Of a stretch of DNA of 54,098 nucleotides, positions 42,434-52,400 are shown one piece after another; position 1 is the stretch's first letter, and every line of letters starts with the position of its first letter. A model generated the notes under the pieces. That model saw only the letters and a list, made by a program, of their open reading frames with translations, had not been told where the DNA came from and searched no databases. The translations under genes and the position numbers were made by a program. Source of the DNA: Cryomorphaceae bacterium (lineage in GTDB: Bacteria; Bacteroidota; Bacteroidia; Flavobacteriales; Schleiferiaceae). Location: the NCBI GenBank assembly GCA_020832345.1, contig JAFIEY010000246.1:1-54098 (forward strand), in the 5' to 3' direction.

Positions 42434-44278
42434 TTAAAATCCCTGCCTTACCTTCAAAGCAAATTGAAATAGTTGGTAATCATTATTATCATTGGATGAA
42501 GATATAGTGCCAAAGGATGGAGCGATGGTAAGCCGGTGATTTATAAACTCAATTTCCGGCCTTATACCCGTGTAGATTTGGGATGGTTTTCCAGCAGCGA
42601 GATCAAACCCGAACCTCAGAAAAATGGACTCAGTTATGGGGTAATTGATGCTAAAGCCTGTGTTAAAAGCAGAGAGAGAAACCCCGATTGGCACATATTG
42701 ATCAAAAAGACCGAATCTAAATTGTGCAATTCCATAAGGATTACCAGCCCTAAAACTAAACATAGGCAAATTATGGAAAAAGTTGTAAGTAGCCAAGTTG
42801 TCAAATTTGTATATCTCGCCAGATCTAATTCCAATCATTAACGCAATATCCGGATTAAAATAATATCCGAAGTACGGGGCTATATTATAAAAACGATGGT
42901 TATAAGATCTGGCAGGGTTTTGGAATTCTTCCATCACACCATCTATACCTATAAAAAAATGTCCCTTCTTTTTTGGGATTTTATCAAAATGATATTCAAC
43001 ACCAAAAGAATAAGTGTTAAATCGGGGGCCGAGCCCGTTAATGGAATCTCCAAGCACACAGGTAGGACCACCACAACCTGTATTGTCAATGACTGCACAG
43101 GGATAAAAAGGTTCACCGAAATGATTATGCGTAAAATTTCCGGTGAAAAAAGTTCGACCGTTGATGTTTTCTCGGAACATTTTCTCTTCGTCTTCTTTTC
43201 TGGAGTTTTGCGCTACCACCGAAAGGGAAATAAGCCCCATAATGGCAGCGGTAAATTTCGGTTTTAGCTGGTGTTGTGTTTGCCAAATGAATTTAAAATT
43301 AAGGGCAACAGCCAATGTGATTTGTAAATACGCAACGGTTCTTTCATAAGGTGTAAACCAATTGTGTAACATCATCATGGCAATTGATAAAATCAGTAAT
43401 GCCATGAGATTTCGAAATGGATAAACCTCTGGCAAAATTTCTTTAGACTTTGTTCTTTCGGACTTCCAGAGAAAGTAAATCATTATTATTATGACCAGAA
43501 GAATGGACCATTGAAGGGTTTTTAAACCAAAAACAATTTGGTGCGCGTTGTGGTGTGAATTTATATCCCGGAAGAATTCAATAAAAAACCGACCGGTGGA
43601 CATGCATAGCAGTGAAATGACCACTAAAGTTTGATCGTTGCGAAGGTGTTTTTTTACGATGAGTAATATACCAATTGTAATGACTGCAACAATTAGAAAG
43701 TATAGCGGCACATTGTGAACCGGCAGGGTCTCCATATTTTTTATGGATAGATGTCCACCATAAATCTGTTGGTCACGAAGAATGCCTGGGCCAAAATATT
43801 TCACACCCATTGGTTTGGCTGTAGGTGTGCCATAGCAACATCCGGCCATCATGCATCCAACACGCTGAACGAGCATAACTGCCGGCAGAAAAAAGGCGAA
43901 AGCGCCCCAAACCGGGGGTTTAAACTTGAGGGCTTTGACGATAAGGATTAAACCAAAAACACTCAGAATTAAAGCACCAATTCCGGTTTTGCCACCGGTA
44001 GAAATTAAATCTCCCGTCGTGAAAAAGTGCTTCCAATCCTCCGGACGAAAGGCACCTAATTTACTGCCAAGGATAAGAAAGAAAGTAGTGTAGGCGCTGA
44101 TAATGAGCCACGAAGATAATGGGAAATTTTTTTTGTAACCCTGAAAAATAAATATGCACAACCCGATCGTAAAAGCAATTTGGTACAAAGTGGGATACCA
44201 TTTAGCGGCGGAGGTCAGATCGACCAATAAGTGGCCTTCTTTTATGTCAATAGATTGAAATAAAGTAAAGATTTCCAT
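42434..44278 (-). CDS. Lgt-like membrane domain fused to a beta-barrel-like C-terminus
   Basis: 614 residues. Residues ~1-275 have about seven hydrophobic segments and the prolipoprotein diacylglyceryl transferase pattern, with RVGCMMAGCCYGTPTAKPMG near ~145 and FFRDINSHHNAHQIVFGL near ~232. This GCxxxGCC version differs from classical Lgt (RxGNFxNGE), so the activity may differ. Two or three further helices follow at ~290-350, then TAAIMGLISLSVVAQNS, which looks like a signal peptide. The last ~250 residues are strand-rich and barrel-like (YSFGVEYHFDKIPKKKGHFFIG ... FQFALKVRQGF). Its stop abuts MITE-1 copy 10. Confidence 0.7.
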   Translation of the reverse strand: MEIFTLFQSIDIKEGHLLVDLTSAAKWYPTLYQIAFTIGLCIFIFQGYKKNFPLSSWLIISAYTTFFLILGSKLGAFRPEDWKHFFTTGDLISTGGKTGIGALILSVFGLILIVKALKFKPPVWGAFAFFLPAVMLVQRVGCMMAGCCYGTPTAKPMGVKYFGPGILRDQQIYGGHLSIKNMETLPVHNVPLYFLIVAVITIGILLIVKKHLRNDQTLVVISLLCMSTGRFFIEFFRDINSHHNAHQIVFGLKTLQWSILLVIIIMIYFLWKSERTKSKEILPEVYPFRNLMALLILSIAMMMLHNWFTPYERTVAYLQITLAVALNFKFIWQTQHQLKPKFTAAIMGLISLSVVAQNSRKEDEEKMFRENINGRTFFTGNFTHNHFGEPFYPCAVIDNTGCGGPTCVLGDSINGLGPRFNTYSFGVEYHFDKIPKKKGHFFIGIDGVMEEFQNPARSYNHRFYNIAPYFGYYFNPDIALMIGIRSGEIYKFDNLATYNFFHNLPMFSFRAGNPYGIAQFRFGLFDQYVPIGVSLSAFNTGFSINYPITESIFLRFGFDLAAGKPSQIYTGIRPEIEFINHRLTIAPSFGTISSSNDNNDYQLFQFALKVRQGF

Positions 44279-44380
44279 TTTTCATTGCTTTGAAAATACA
44301 AATGTAATGAAAAAATTACGTTTGAAATTTTTTTATTTATTGGAGCTTTTAAAAGTAGATGAAATCGAAATTTTTTATAT

Positions 44381-44522
44381 GAGTCCACTCTAAAAAGGAT
44401 GATTTCAATCAAAATCGACGCGGAGGGGATTTTTGAACCGGAGCTAACCATTTGTTAGTGAGGATTCAAAAATCTGCCGACAAGGAAGATTTTGGCAGAA
44501 AGGGACTTTTTTGAGCAGACTC
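44381..44522 (+). repeat. MITE-1 copy 11
   Basis: 142 bp, the longest complete copy apart from those with duplicated ends. Flanks are TATAT (44376-44380) and TATAT (44523-44527), five bases rather than six. It lies in the 432-bp gap between the Lgt-like and DEAD helicase genes; the rest of that gap is AT-rich and holds the DEAD helicase -7 box. Confidence 0.85.
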
Positions 44523-44685
44523 TATATTTATAATCAAGGAAGGGTATTGTCAATTTTTTTTATACAAAAGGCTAAGAGTTTCGTATTCGCTACTCATTTT
44601 GTGATGTTTGTTTTTTTTATAAGGCGCCATTGGAACACAGAAATTCCGGGTTGATAAACCTTATTTTTGTACCCTTGGATTTCAT

Positions 44686-44693
44686 TACCTTTG
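44686..44693 (+). promoter_or_regulatory. -7 box upstream of the DEAD helicase
   Basis: TACCTTTG, a perfect TAnnTTTG, 17 bases before the ATG at 44711. A TTG lies 16 bases upstream within a T-rich run. Confidence 0.55.
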
Positions 44694-44710
44694 CACCATA
44701 ATAATACTTA

Positions 44711-45955
44711 ATGACATTTAAAGATTTAGCAATCGCGGCACCGATACTGTCCGCGCTCGAGAAAAAGGGGTACACTTCGCCTACCCCCATACAAGAACAG
44801 GCGATTCCCATACTATTAGCGGGAAAAGATTTGATGGGTTGTGCGCAAACAGGTACCGGGAAAACCGCTGCTTTTGCAATACCCATTATTCAGCATTTGC
44901 ACAACGATCCACATCGGAGCAAACAAAAGCGCGTCATTAAAGCCCTTGTCGTGACACCTACTCGGGAATTGGCGATACAGATTCAAGAAAACTTTACGGA
45001 GTATGGCGCCTTTGCCAATATTCGCACTGCTGTTGTTTTCGGTGGTGTGAAACAAAACGCGCAAGTAAACACCCTTCAAAATGGGATCGACGTTCTCATT
45101 GCAACACCTGGCCGACTTTTAGATTTAATGAATCAGGGGTATATTTCGCTGCGCGAGGTGGCGTATTTTGTGTTGGATGAGGCCGATCAAATGCTCGATA
45201 TGGGCTTTATCAACGACATCAAAAAACTACTGACCAAACTGCCGAAACAGCGACAATCACTTTTTTTCTCGGCCACCATGCCTGCCACAATTGTCAAGTT
45301 GTCTAATGAAATTTTGGGAGACTATGAGCGCGTGACCATCCAACCCCAACAAACTACTGCAGAACGGGTGGGACAGGGTTTGTTTTTCGTCAATAAATCG
45401 GATAAACAAGAACTGCTTTCACACCTTATAAAGACCAGAAAACCTTCATCTGTGTTGGTTTTTACAAGAACCAAACACGGCGCAGATAAGGTGGTTAAAT
45501 ACCTAAGCAGTGTGCATATAACGGCGGCTGCCATCCACGGAAACAAAAGCCAAAACAATCGTCAAGTGGCATTATCCGCTTTTAAGGATGGTAAAATTAA
45601 AGTGCTGATTGCGACCGATATTGCTGCCCGTGGGATTGATGTTTCAGAATTGGAGTTGGTCATCAATTACGATTTACCCAATGTGCCGGAGACTTATGTC
45701 CACCGAATAGGACGCACAGGAAGGGCAAGCGCCAGTGGCACTTCGCTTTCATTTTGTGATGGTGAAGAAAAACCGTATTTGAAAGACATAGAGAAACTGA
45801 TCCAACAAAAAATCCCCGTACTCGAACACCCCTTTGCAGATGCATTCGTGGAAAAACCTGCCATTCCAGCAAAAAAAACGCGCCATGCACCCCGCAAAGG
45901 AGAAAAACCTAAAAACCCAAAATGGCGCGGTGGACGCAGAGATTCGAGAAAGTAG
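44711..45955 (+). CDS. DEAD-box RNA helicase (RhlE-like)
   Basis: 414 residues. Q motif (YTSPTPIQEQAIP, ~20), Walker A AQTGTGKTAAFA (~45), PTRELAIQI, VLDEADQMLDMGF (~155), SATMP, VFTRTKHGADKVV, ATDIAARGIDV and HRIGRTGRA (~330) complete all DEAD motifs. A basic tail (KKTRHAPRKGEKPKNP ... RRDSRK) probably binds RNA. A cytoplasmic RNA helicase for ribosome or mRNA remodelling. Confidence 0.93.
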   Translation: MTFKDLAIAAPILSALEKKGYTSPTPIQEQAIPILLAGKDLMGCAQTGTGKTAAFAIPIIQHLHNDPHRSKQKRVIKALVVTPTRELAIQIQENFTEYGAFANIRTAVVFGGVKQNAQVNTLQNGIDVLIATPGRLLDLMNQGYISLREVAYFVLDEADQMLDMGFINDIKKLLTKLPKQRQSLFFSATMPATIVKLSNEILGDYERVTIQPQQTTAERVGQGLFFVNKSDKQELLSHLIKTRKPSSVLVFTRTKHGADKVVKYLSSVHITAAAIHGNKSQNNRQVALSAFKDGKIKVLIATDIAARGIDVSELELVINYDLPNVPETYVHRIGRTGRASASGTSLSFCDGEEKPYLKDIEKLIQQKIPVLEHPFADAFVEKPAIPAKKTRHAPRKGEKPKNPKWRGGRRDSRK

Positions 45956-46112
45956 GGTTGGGTTAGATTTGGGTGATGCCCAGGGACATTATTTAGGTTG
46001 CTTTTCCCCAGGGTAAAGTTTAGGACAAACATTTTAGTTTGATTTGAGCCACGAGGGAGGGAGGAAGTATTTTTTGATTAGGATTTGGTGGGTACTTGAT
46101 TGCCATGCTTTT

Positions 46113-46628
46113 TTATTCATCAAATACTGATTCTAATGGTTCTCTATAGGTATTGAAATGTAAGCTTGCGATAAAATCATCCAAATTTTTTCTTGTCGAT
46201 TTAGAGAACCCTGTTAATGGTCTTTCGTATTCAGTTCCTTCATCCATTATGTTTTGATGCATGGCAGGGATTTTTAAGGACGAAATCAAATAGTTGCACA
46301 ATAGACATACATCTACTTGAGCTACAATAGAATCTTTTAAGTAATATATGACTGCAAAATGAGGGTCAAAGCAAGCTGCGGTTGAATGTCCGTAAGCATC
46401 TTTCATAGAAATGATTTTTTCAAATCTCTTTATTTGAAGAGAGTCTAAGATTACTTGGTTATCTAACCGGCTGCGTTCTCCAGTTAGAACTTTGTCGATT
46501 GTTCTCATTCCATTTCCGTTGAATTCAAAAGCAACTACTTTGTCGTAATTCAATCCATTAAAAGGATTCTCCTGGGCAAAAATGCTTAAGCTGCATGATA
46601 ATATTATTGTGATGAATGCATTTTTCAT
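46113..46628 (-). CDS. Exported protein, unknown function
   Basis: 171 residues with a signal peptide (FITIILSCSLSIFAQ). The mature part has two cysteines in a VDVCLLCNYLI segment and a basic C-terminal helix (TRKNLDDFIASLHF). No family was recognised. Likely periplasmic. It lies 104 bp from the end of another exported protein on the same strand. Confidence 0.6.
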   Translation of the reverse strand: MKNAFITIILSCSLSIFAQENPFNGLNYDKVVAFEFNGNGMRTIDKVLTGERSRLDNQVILDSLQIKRFEKIISMKDAYGHSTAACFDPHFAVIYYLKDSIVAQVDVCLLCNYLISSLKIPAMHQNIMDEGTEYERPLTGFSKSTRKNLDDFIASLHFNTYREPLESVFDE

Positions 46629-46731
46629 TTATTCAAGATTGTTTTTAGTTGTCGAATTTAACCCAAACGTCGTTTGTTCTCCTGCGTGCCAAACAACGTT
46701 AAACAAGAAATTCTGACGGGTATTGGACTTC

Positions 46732-47547
46732 TTATCGGTCAATAAACGTAAACCTGTCAATGTCAAATTTACCATCAAAATGCCAAACGTCCAATCGTAT
46801 AGTAAAGGGCTCTTTTGGTAATGCCAAATGGGATAGTTGGAAGCCTTTCACTGCCTTTTTCAAAATTGCTAAACACTTTTCATCTTCATAATCAGTCTCT
46901 TCCATATCTTCAATTGAAACTTTTTTTAATCTCCCTTTTCTGTTATAGTGGAAAATGTAGGTCCAATCACAATCCAAATTCAACCATGCTGATGAATCGA
47001 CTACAACATCTAAATATTCCCCCAATGAATCTACAATAAATTCTTTTACTTTTTTGATTTTGTCTTGATTTTCGTAGTATTCTAACTGATCTACATTTGG
47101 CTGAATTATTTCTGAGATGACTACACCATTTTTGTAATCAATGACCCAATATTTTTCATAAAGCGGGTAATAGCATGAGTAGCAATAGCGACTTTCGCCA
47201 ATTGGAAGTGACATTTTTTTTGAATACCATGAAGCAAACATCCTTCCTTCAAAAACTGTATGCTTGGCTAGATGATCGGCATTTGAACAGAAGAAAGATC
47301 CATTGATTACCTTGATTAGGAACAAGCTGTCATTTTCCAATTTCCAATGGGCCCAATATCCTCTGTGTAGCGCCGAACTAATACAGGTTTTGTCTTGATA
47401 CTGTTTTTCTAGCCCAGAATCATACAAAGGAGAAAATCTCAGAAAAAAGGTGTCGGATTCAATTATTATTATATCCTTAATTTGTTCTGTTGCTTTGAGG
47501 TTATAGACGCAAAACAGGGTGAGAAGAATTAGCGCAGTTTTCTTCAT
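46732..47547 (-). CDS. Exported protein, possible TonB-C-like C-terminus
   Basis: 271 residues from ATG at 47547 (MKKTALILLTLFCVYNLKA, signal peptide); the longer frame adds a 12-residue leader that is unlikely. Several cysteines lie near SRYCYSCYYPLYEKYWVIDY. The C-terminal stretch (YIFHYNRKGRLKKVSIEDMEE, DEKCLAILKKAVKGFQLSHL) resembles the TonB C-terminal strand-helix-strand order weakly. Function unknown. Confidence 0.55.
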   Translation of the reverse strand: MKKTALILLTLFCVYNLKATEQIKDIIIIESDTFFLRFSPLYDSGLEKQYQDKTCISSALHRGYWAHWKLENDSLFLIKVINGSFFCSNADHLAKHTVFEGRMFASWYSKKMSLPIGESRYCYSCYYPLYEKYWVIDYKNGVVISEIIQPNVDQLEYYENQDKIKKVKEFIVDSLGEYLDVVVDSSAWLNLDCDWTYIFHYNRKGRLKKVSIEDMEETDYEDEKCLAILKKAVKGFQLSHLALPKEPFTIRLDVWHFDGKFDIDRFTFIDR

Positions 47548-47610
47548 TTTTATTATTGTCAATGGCTGTTTACATAAAACCACAAATTTAATACATATCC
47601 ATCTTTATTT

Positions 47611-47626
47611 AGTGGCTGTCTATATA
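47611..47626 (-). repeat. MITE-2 end fragment
   Basis: AGTGGCTGTCTATATA matches the terminal inverted repeat of the MITE-2 family in reverse. No partner end is nearby, so it is a decayed remnant. Confidence 0.4.
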
Positions 47627-47669
47627 GGGGTCGACAACTGGGGTGTGATCGGTTGAAAATCAGGTCACA

Positions 47670-48248
47670 TCATTTGTTCATTTGTCCTAATTTTTCAATT
47701 TTCCTCAACCATTTTATTCTAAAAGCTTCTTTTGAAAGGCGTATGGGGCCGATTGTGGTAATGCTCACTTTTTTTACACCAATGAAATGCAACGTTCCTT
47801 TTTTTATTGCATTGTGACTAGGGTTTCCATAAATCCATTTGTAATACCAAGCAGGTTGGTCTAGTGTGCAAATTATTCTTGCAGTTTTCCCGGTAAATAA
47901 TTTGTCGCTAAATAATGAATTTTCTCTTTTATTAAAAGCAAATCCGGGAAGTAAAACACGGTCTAAAAATCCTTTCATTATTGCTGGCACAGAACTCCAC
48001 CAAACAGGATAAATCCAAACGAAATGGTCAGCCCATTTTAATTTGGCTTGAGCGTCTAATAAATCTGGTTCTAGTTCTGTTCGCTTTCGATATCCAAATT
48101 GTAGGTTTGGGTTAAAATTCAATTCTCGGATATTAATTTCTTTTACTTCAGCATGCGATTTTTCAACACCTTTTTTATACGCTTCCGAAAGTCCAAAACA
48201 GAAACTTTCCAGGTCAGGATGACCATTTATTATTAGTACCTTTTTCAT
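47670..48248 (-). CDS. NAD(P)H-dependent oxidoreductase (flavodoxin fold)
   Basis: 192 residues. The start MKKVLIINGHPDLESFC binds FMN/FAD phosphate, and the family signature HFVWIYPVWWSSVPAIMKGFLDRVLLPGFAF is at ~74-104. It is like NQO/KefF-type quinone reductases, which reduce quinones using NAD(P)H. It ends a three-gene minus-strand run started by a Crp/Fnr regulator: 4 bp separate it from the small membrane protein gene. Confidence 0.85.
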   Translation of the reverse strand: MKKVLIINGHPDLESFCFGLSEAYKKGVEKSHAEVKEINIRELNFNPNLQFGYRKRTELEPDLLDAQAKLKWADHFVWIYPVWWSSVPAIMKGFLDRVLLPGFAFNKRENSLFSDKLFTGKTARIICTLDQPAWYYKWIYGNPSHNAIKKGTLHFIGVKKVSITTIGPIRLSKEAFRIKWLRKIEKLGQMNK

Positions 48249-48252
48249 ATAG

Positions 48253-48591
48253 TTAAAAATATTTTTTGATTTTTATTTCAAATTGGTTGGATGTTAAATT
48301 TTGGGTTTTGAAGAATTTGTAAAAAACAAAACAAGTGGGAGTTGTTAAATAGACTGTGCATATTATGAAAGTGGCTACACCACTAAAAATAGCTGCGGTT
48401 TGAATGCCTATTTCTCCTACAAATGAAGTGAAATTTTCAAGATGCTCGATAAAATAAATTTGAACTTGCATTGCGTATTCGTAAAAACGAATTGAAAGTT
48501 CATAGAGTAACCAAGTTGGATAAAACCATTTCCTTACTGGTTCCCATCTTTGCCCAAAAATAGATTTTAGTTGTTTGTCTTTTTCTTCCAT
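48253..48591 (-). CDS. Small membrane protein, unknown function
   Basis: 112 residues with two hydrophobic segments (WLLYELSIRFYEYAMQV and IFSGVATFIICTVYLTTPTC). It has a basic C-terminus ending KIKKYF. It lies between the Crp/Fnr regulator and the oxidoreductase and is probably co-transcribed with them. No family was recognised. Confidence 0.55.
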   Translation of the reverse strand: MEEKDKQLKSIFGQRWEPVRKWFYPTWLLYELSIRFYEYAMQVQIYFIEHLENFTSFVGEIGIQTAAIFSGVATFIICTVYLTTPTCFVFYKFFKTQNLTSNQFEIKIKKYF

Positions 48592-48647
48592 ATTTTAAAA
48601 TTTTATGCAAAACTCTAATAAATGGAAGTGTTATCATTTGATATAGA

Positions 48648-49229
48648 TCAAATTCGTCTTTTGGGATTTCTTATTCTACTCAAGGTTTCTAGCGTAATTC
48701 CTAAATATGAAGCAATATGGGTAAGGGGAATACGATTGGTGATATCGGGATATACGCTTAATAGATGTAGATATCTTTCCTCGGCTTTGTTAAATTGAAT
48801 TGTGAACAATCTTTCACAGAGCCCCAGCATGGTTTCAGTTACTACTTTACTTATAAAACGTTCAAAGTCATGGTGTTTGTTGGCAAGTTTATCCACCGTT
48901 TCTTTTGAAAATTCAATAACTATTGAATCTTCAATAAACTCAACATAATGGTGACTTGGTTTTTCACTAAAAAAGCTTACAATAGGTGCCATAAACTGAT
49001 TTTCAAAAGTAAACCAATCTGATATGTCTTTTCCGTCTTTCAAATAATATGCTCTTGAACAACCTTCTATAATTAAAAAAGCCTTTTTGGCGAATTGTCC
49101 TTCACGAACGAAAATATCCCCTTTCATGTAAGTTTGAACTTTTGAATGGTTAATGAATTCTGCTTGACATTCAAAGGATAATGGCGAATAAATTTCTCCT
49201 ATTTCATTTAATATTTTTTCCGCATTCAT
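48648..49229 (-). CDS. Crp/Fnr-family transcriptional regulator
   Basis: 193 residues. The N-terminal cyclic-nucleotide-binding-type beta barrel is visible (YMKGDIFVREGQFAKKAFLI near ~32-51), then a long dimer helix and a C-terminal helix-turn-helix (IPLTHIASYLGITLETLSRIR). It probably controls the downstream small membrane protein and oxidoreductase (56-bp and 4-bp gaps). The effector is unknown; no Fe-S cysteine cluster of Fnr type is seen. Confidence 0.85.
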   Translation of the reverse strand: MNAEKILNEIGEIYSPLSFECQAEFINHSKVQTYMKGDIFVREGQFAKKAFLIIEGCSRAYYLKDGKDISDWFTFENQFMAPIVSFFSEKPSHHYVEFIEDSIVIEFSKETVDKLANKHHDFERFISKVVTETMLGLCERLFTIQFNKAEERYLHLLSVYPDITNRIPLTHIASYLGITLETLSRIRNPKRRI

Positions 49230-49422
49230 TTTTTAATAGACTGATATTTATTAGTTTTATTCACTTTTGTTTTCGCCAACCTAAAGCAAAAGAGATTTTG
49301 TTGCACTTTTAAGGATACGAGTTCCGTTTTTATCCGCACTAACACCTAATTTTCCAATTTTGTTTTGGGGGTATTGAGGGTTGAGAAAAGATTTTAAATG
49401 GGATGATCATTTTTTTAATCTT

Positions 49423-52400
49423 TTATTTAACCACGATCTTTCGCTTCTCCTCCCTATTTTTATCATTGATGAGCTTCAAAACATACACTCCGGATGGCAG
49501 TTGGCCTACGCCGATGTTTAAACCGTTTTCGCCTGGTGAAAAGGTATGTGTTTGGTGGTAAACTGTGCGACCGTCCATGGAGACTAAGCTAATTTCTGTT
49601 GTGAAGGTGTGATCGGCCTGATAACTCATTTTGAATACATCGGAACAAGGATTGGGATGCACAGTGAACCGCTCTTCACTTTGGGTTTTTTCATCTAAGC
49701 CCAATTTTGTCCAGGGGCTTGAAACAATGGTGAAATATTCCCCTCTGTTGTTGTATTGATTGTGGTACAATAAAAACCCTGCTCTTTTTGTGTCTCCCCA
49801 TACATGTCGCCAAAACCCATCGAAATGGTGTTGAAGTGAAGCATCATAAATCACGCTATTCTCGCGACTTTTATTCCAGCGAAATATCATATTGAGGTGG
49901 TGGTCTTCTATAGAACCGTTTGGTTTGATTTGCCAGCTCATATTCAGGTAGTGACCTTCTATGTCGTTTTGAGAAACGTTATATACTGAATCGAGTACAC
50001 GAACAGAAAAGGTGTCCCCAAGATATGTGGTTAAATCAACGCTGTTTAATGCCTCTATTCCCACTGGAAAAGTGGTTTCAACGTTTTCTGGTACACTGAG
50101 TTTTAAAAAACCATTTCCGGATGTTCGAACAAAACTCTCTCGGTTATACAGATGGATTTGTTCGCTTGTCAAATTATATCCATTTAGATTCAACAGTTTT
50201 TTGCTGTGATTGAAGTTTATAAATTCTACAGAAGTGTTTTGATTTAAATGCAAGTTATTTTCGGCACTTGGAGAAAATAAAATCCGTGCATGCTGCGGTG
50301 GCACTTGATTGTTTGACCAGTTTGAGGCCACATTCCAATTGGAGTTGTTTGTGCCCTCCCAAACGAATTGATTGGAGTAAACCCTAAAGTTACGTCTTGG
50401 TTCGTTCGAAAATATATTGTTAGTAATACTACCTCCAATAAATATGCGATCATACCCAAACGCAAAGTCAAAAACTGTGTTTTTTACCTCAAACCAAGGA
50501 ACCAAATTGCCGGTGGAAGTATCTAATCTTGCAACACCGCGATCATCAGAAGAAAGCGTTGACAACATGCTGCCACAAACCACTAAATCGCCTTCGTAAT
50601 AATCAACTTTATGACCATGCCCCATGTCGTAATCAATAATCCGAATTGGACTTAGCTGCATACTTCCGAGCGAAAAAACGGCCAGCATATTTCGAATTTC
50701 ACTCCCAAATGACACATTAAAGTGTCCAGTTACATACAACTTATTGTCAATCACTTTTGCATCAAATAGACAGTAAAATGAATTGGGGTTGTCCAATGGA
50801 TTAGCCGTACTGATGGATTTACTCGACTTGTCAAAAATGGCCAAACCCGTTCGGTTTTGATTATCGATTTGTGTAAAACACCCAGCTACCATAATCTCAA
50901 CATCACTAGACGTGATGGCATGTATCTCATCATTGGGTTCGGGATTCCATGAACTCAATGATTGTGTTGCAAGGTCAAATGCAGCTAAATTTTTATGAGG
51001 CACTCCATTGATGGTGTCAAAAGCACCGCCTACATACAAGGTATCGTCAACTACGTGAAGCGCATGTATTTCCCCATTAATTATGGGTTGCCAACTCAAT
51101 ACCGAGTCGTTTTGAGGATCGTATATTAACAAATTGTGCTGCGCAGCGCCGTTGACATTGTTGAATTGGCCACCTACATAAAGTAAATCATTATGTTCAA
51201 GAATGGTATTAACCCTTACATGAACCCCGGTAATAGATACATTAAGGTCAATGGGCAGCTTTGTTTCCAAATCAAATGCTGAAAAGTATGGTGTTCCTAA
51301 TTGTGGTTTAAAAGGTAGTGGAATTGTATTGGAAATGCCAATTTTATCTTCATAAACATCAAACCTTGCGGGAAACATTCTGTTGTCAAAATGCCCTTCT
51401 GCCTGAAAATCATTTAAATACAAACAGCCTATACCTGAAGTTTGCTGACCGTTTATCGAATTGAAATTCCCCATGAAGTATATTTTGTTGTTGCTATACT
51501 TCATGAGTCCAACCCCTGCAAAGGTATTTCCAGAAACTGTAACGCCCATTGGCACAACCGTTTCAGTAGAGAGGTTTATACAGGCTATATGACCGGCTGG
51601 TATGTTGTTCACTTCTGTGAAATTACCGGCTATAAAAAGGCTGTCACCAACAACCAACATGTGAAATACATCGTCCCCTCCGGTAAATGAAGGATTAAAG
51701 GAATTTACCACAGTGTCTCCTTTATCAAATGATGCAAAGTTGCTTCGTTGTTGCCCACCAACTGAACTAAAATTACCGGCAATAAAAAAGCGTTCATGTA
51801 CATCACAGTATTCCATATTGGTAACAAAACCCTCAACGTCTATCTTCCACGGCAGCAATGCCCCTGTAACTTTATCAACCGCTGCGATTGAAGTTCTCTT
51901 CTGACCCTCTACGTAATTAAACGTTCCATTAATATAAATCTCATCATCGGTAAAGGTCATATCCCAGATACTATCACCGGCAACATCGATGCTGAAGTTT
52001 GTAAGTGTATGGGTTGTCAAATCTACAGCGGCAATTCCATTTCTAGGCTGACCATCTGCTTCTGTAAACACGCCGACGATATACAATTTATCATCGTTTT
52101 TAAACAATCGATTTACAATAGAAAATCTTGGACTAGATAAATTTAGAGTCCAATTACTCAACTTACCATTTTTATCAATTTTCGTAACACCGTATCGAGT
52201 TTCGTTATTCACTAAAACAAGACCAGAACCAACATACCAGCCACCTTCACCATCGGAAACGATATCTACTGAACTATTTCGGGTTTTTGGGAAGTCATCA
52301 ATTAATCGTTTTCCTTTAAAATCAAAAGCATGCATAATCCCGGCTGAGTCATTTACATCAACAAATGGACCATGACTTCCCCCAATAAAAAGCATGCTCT

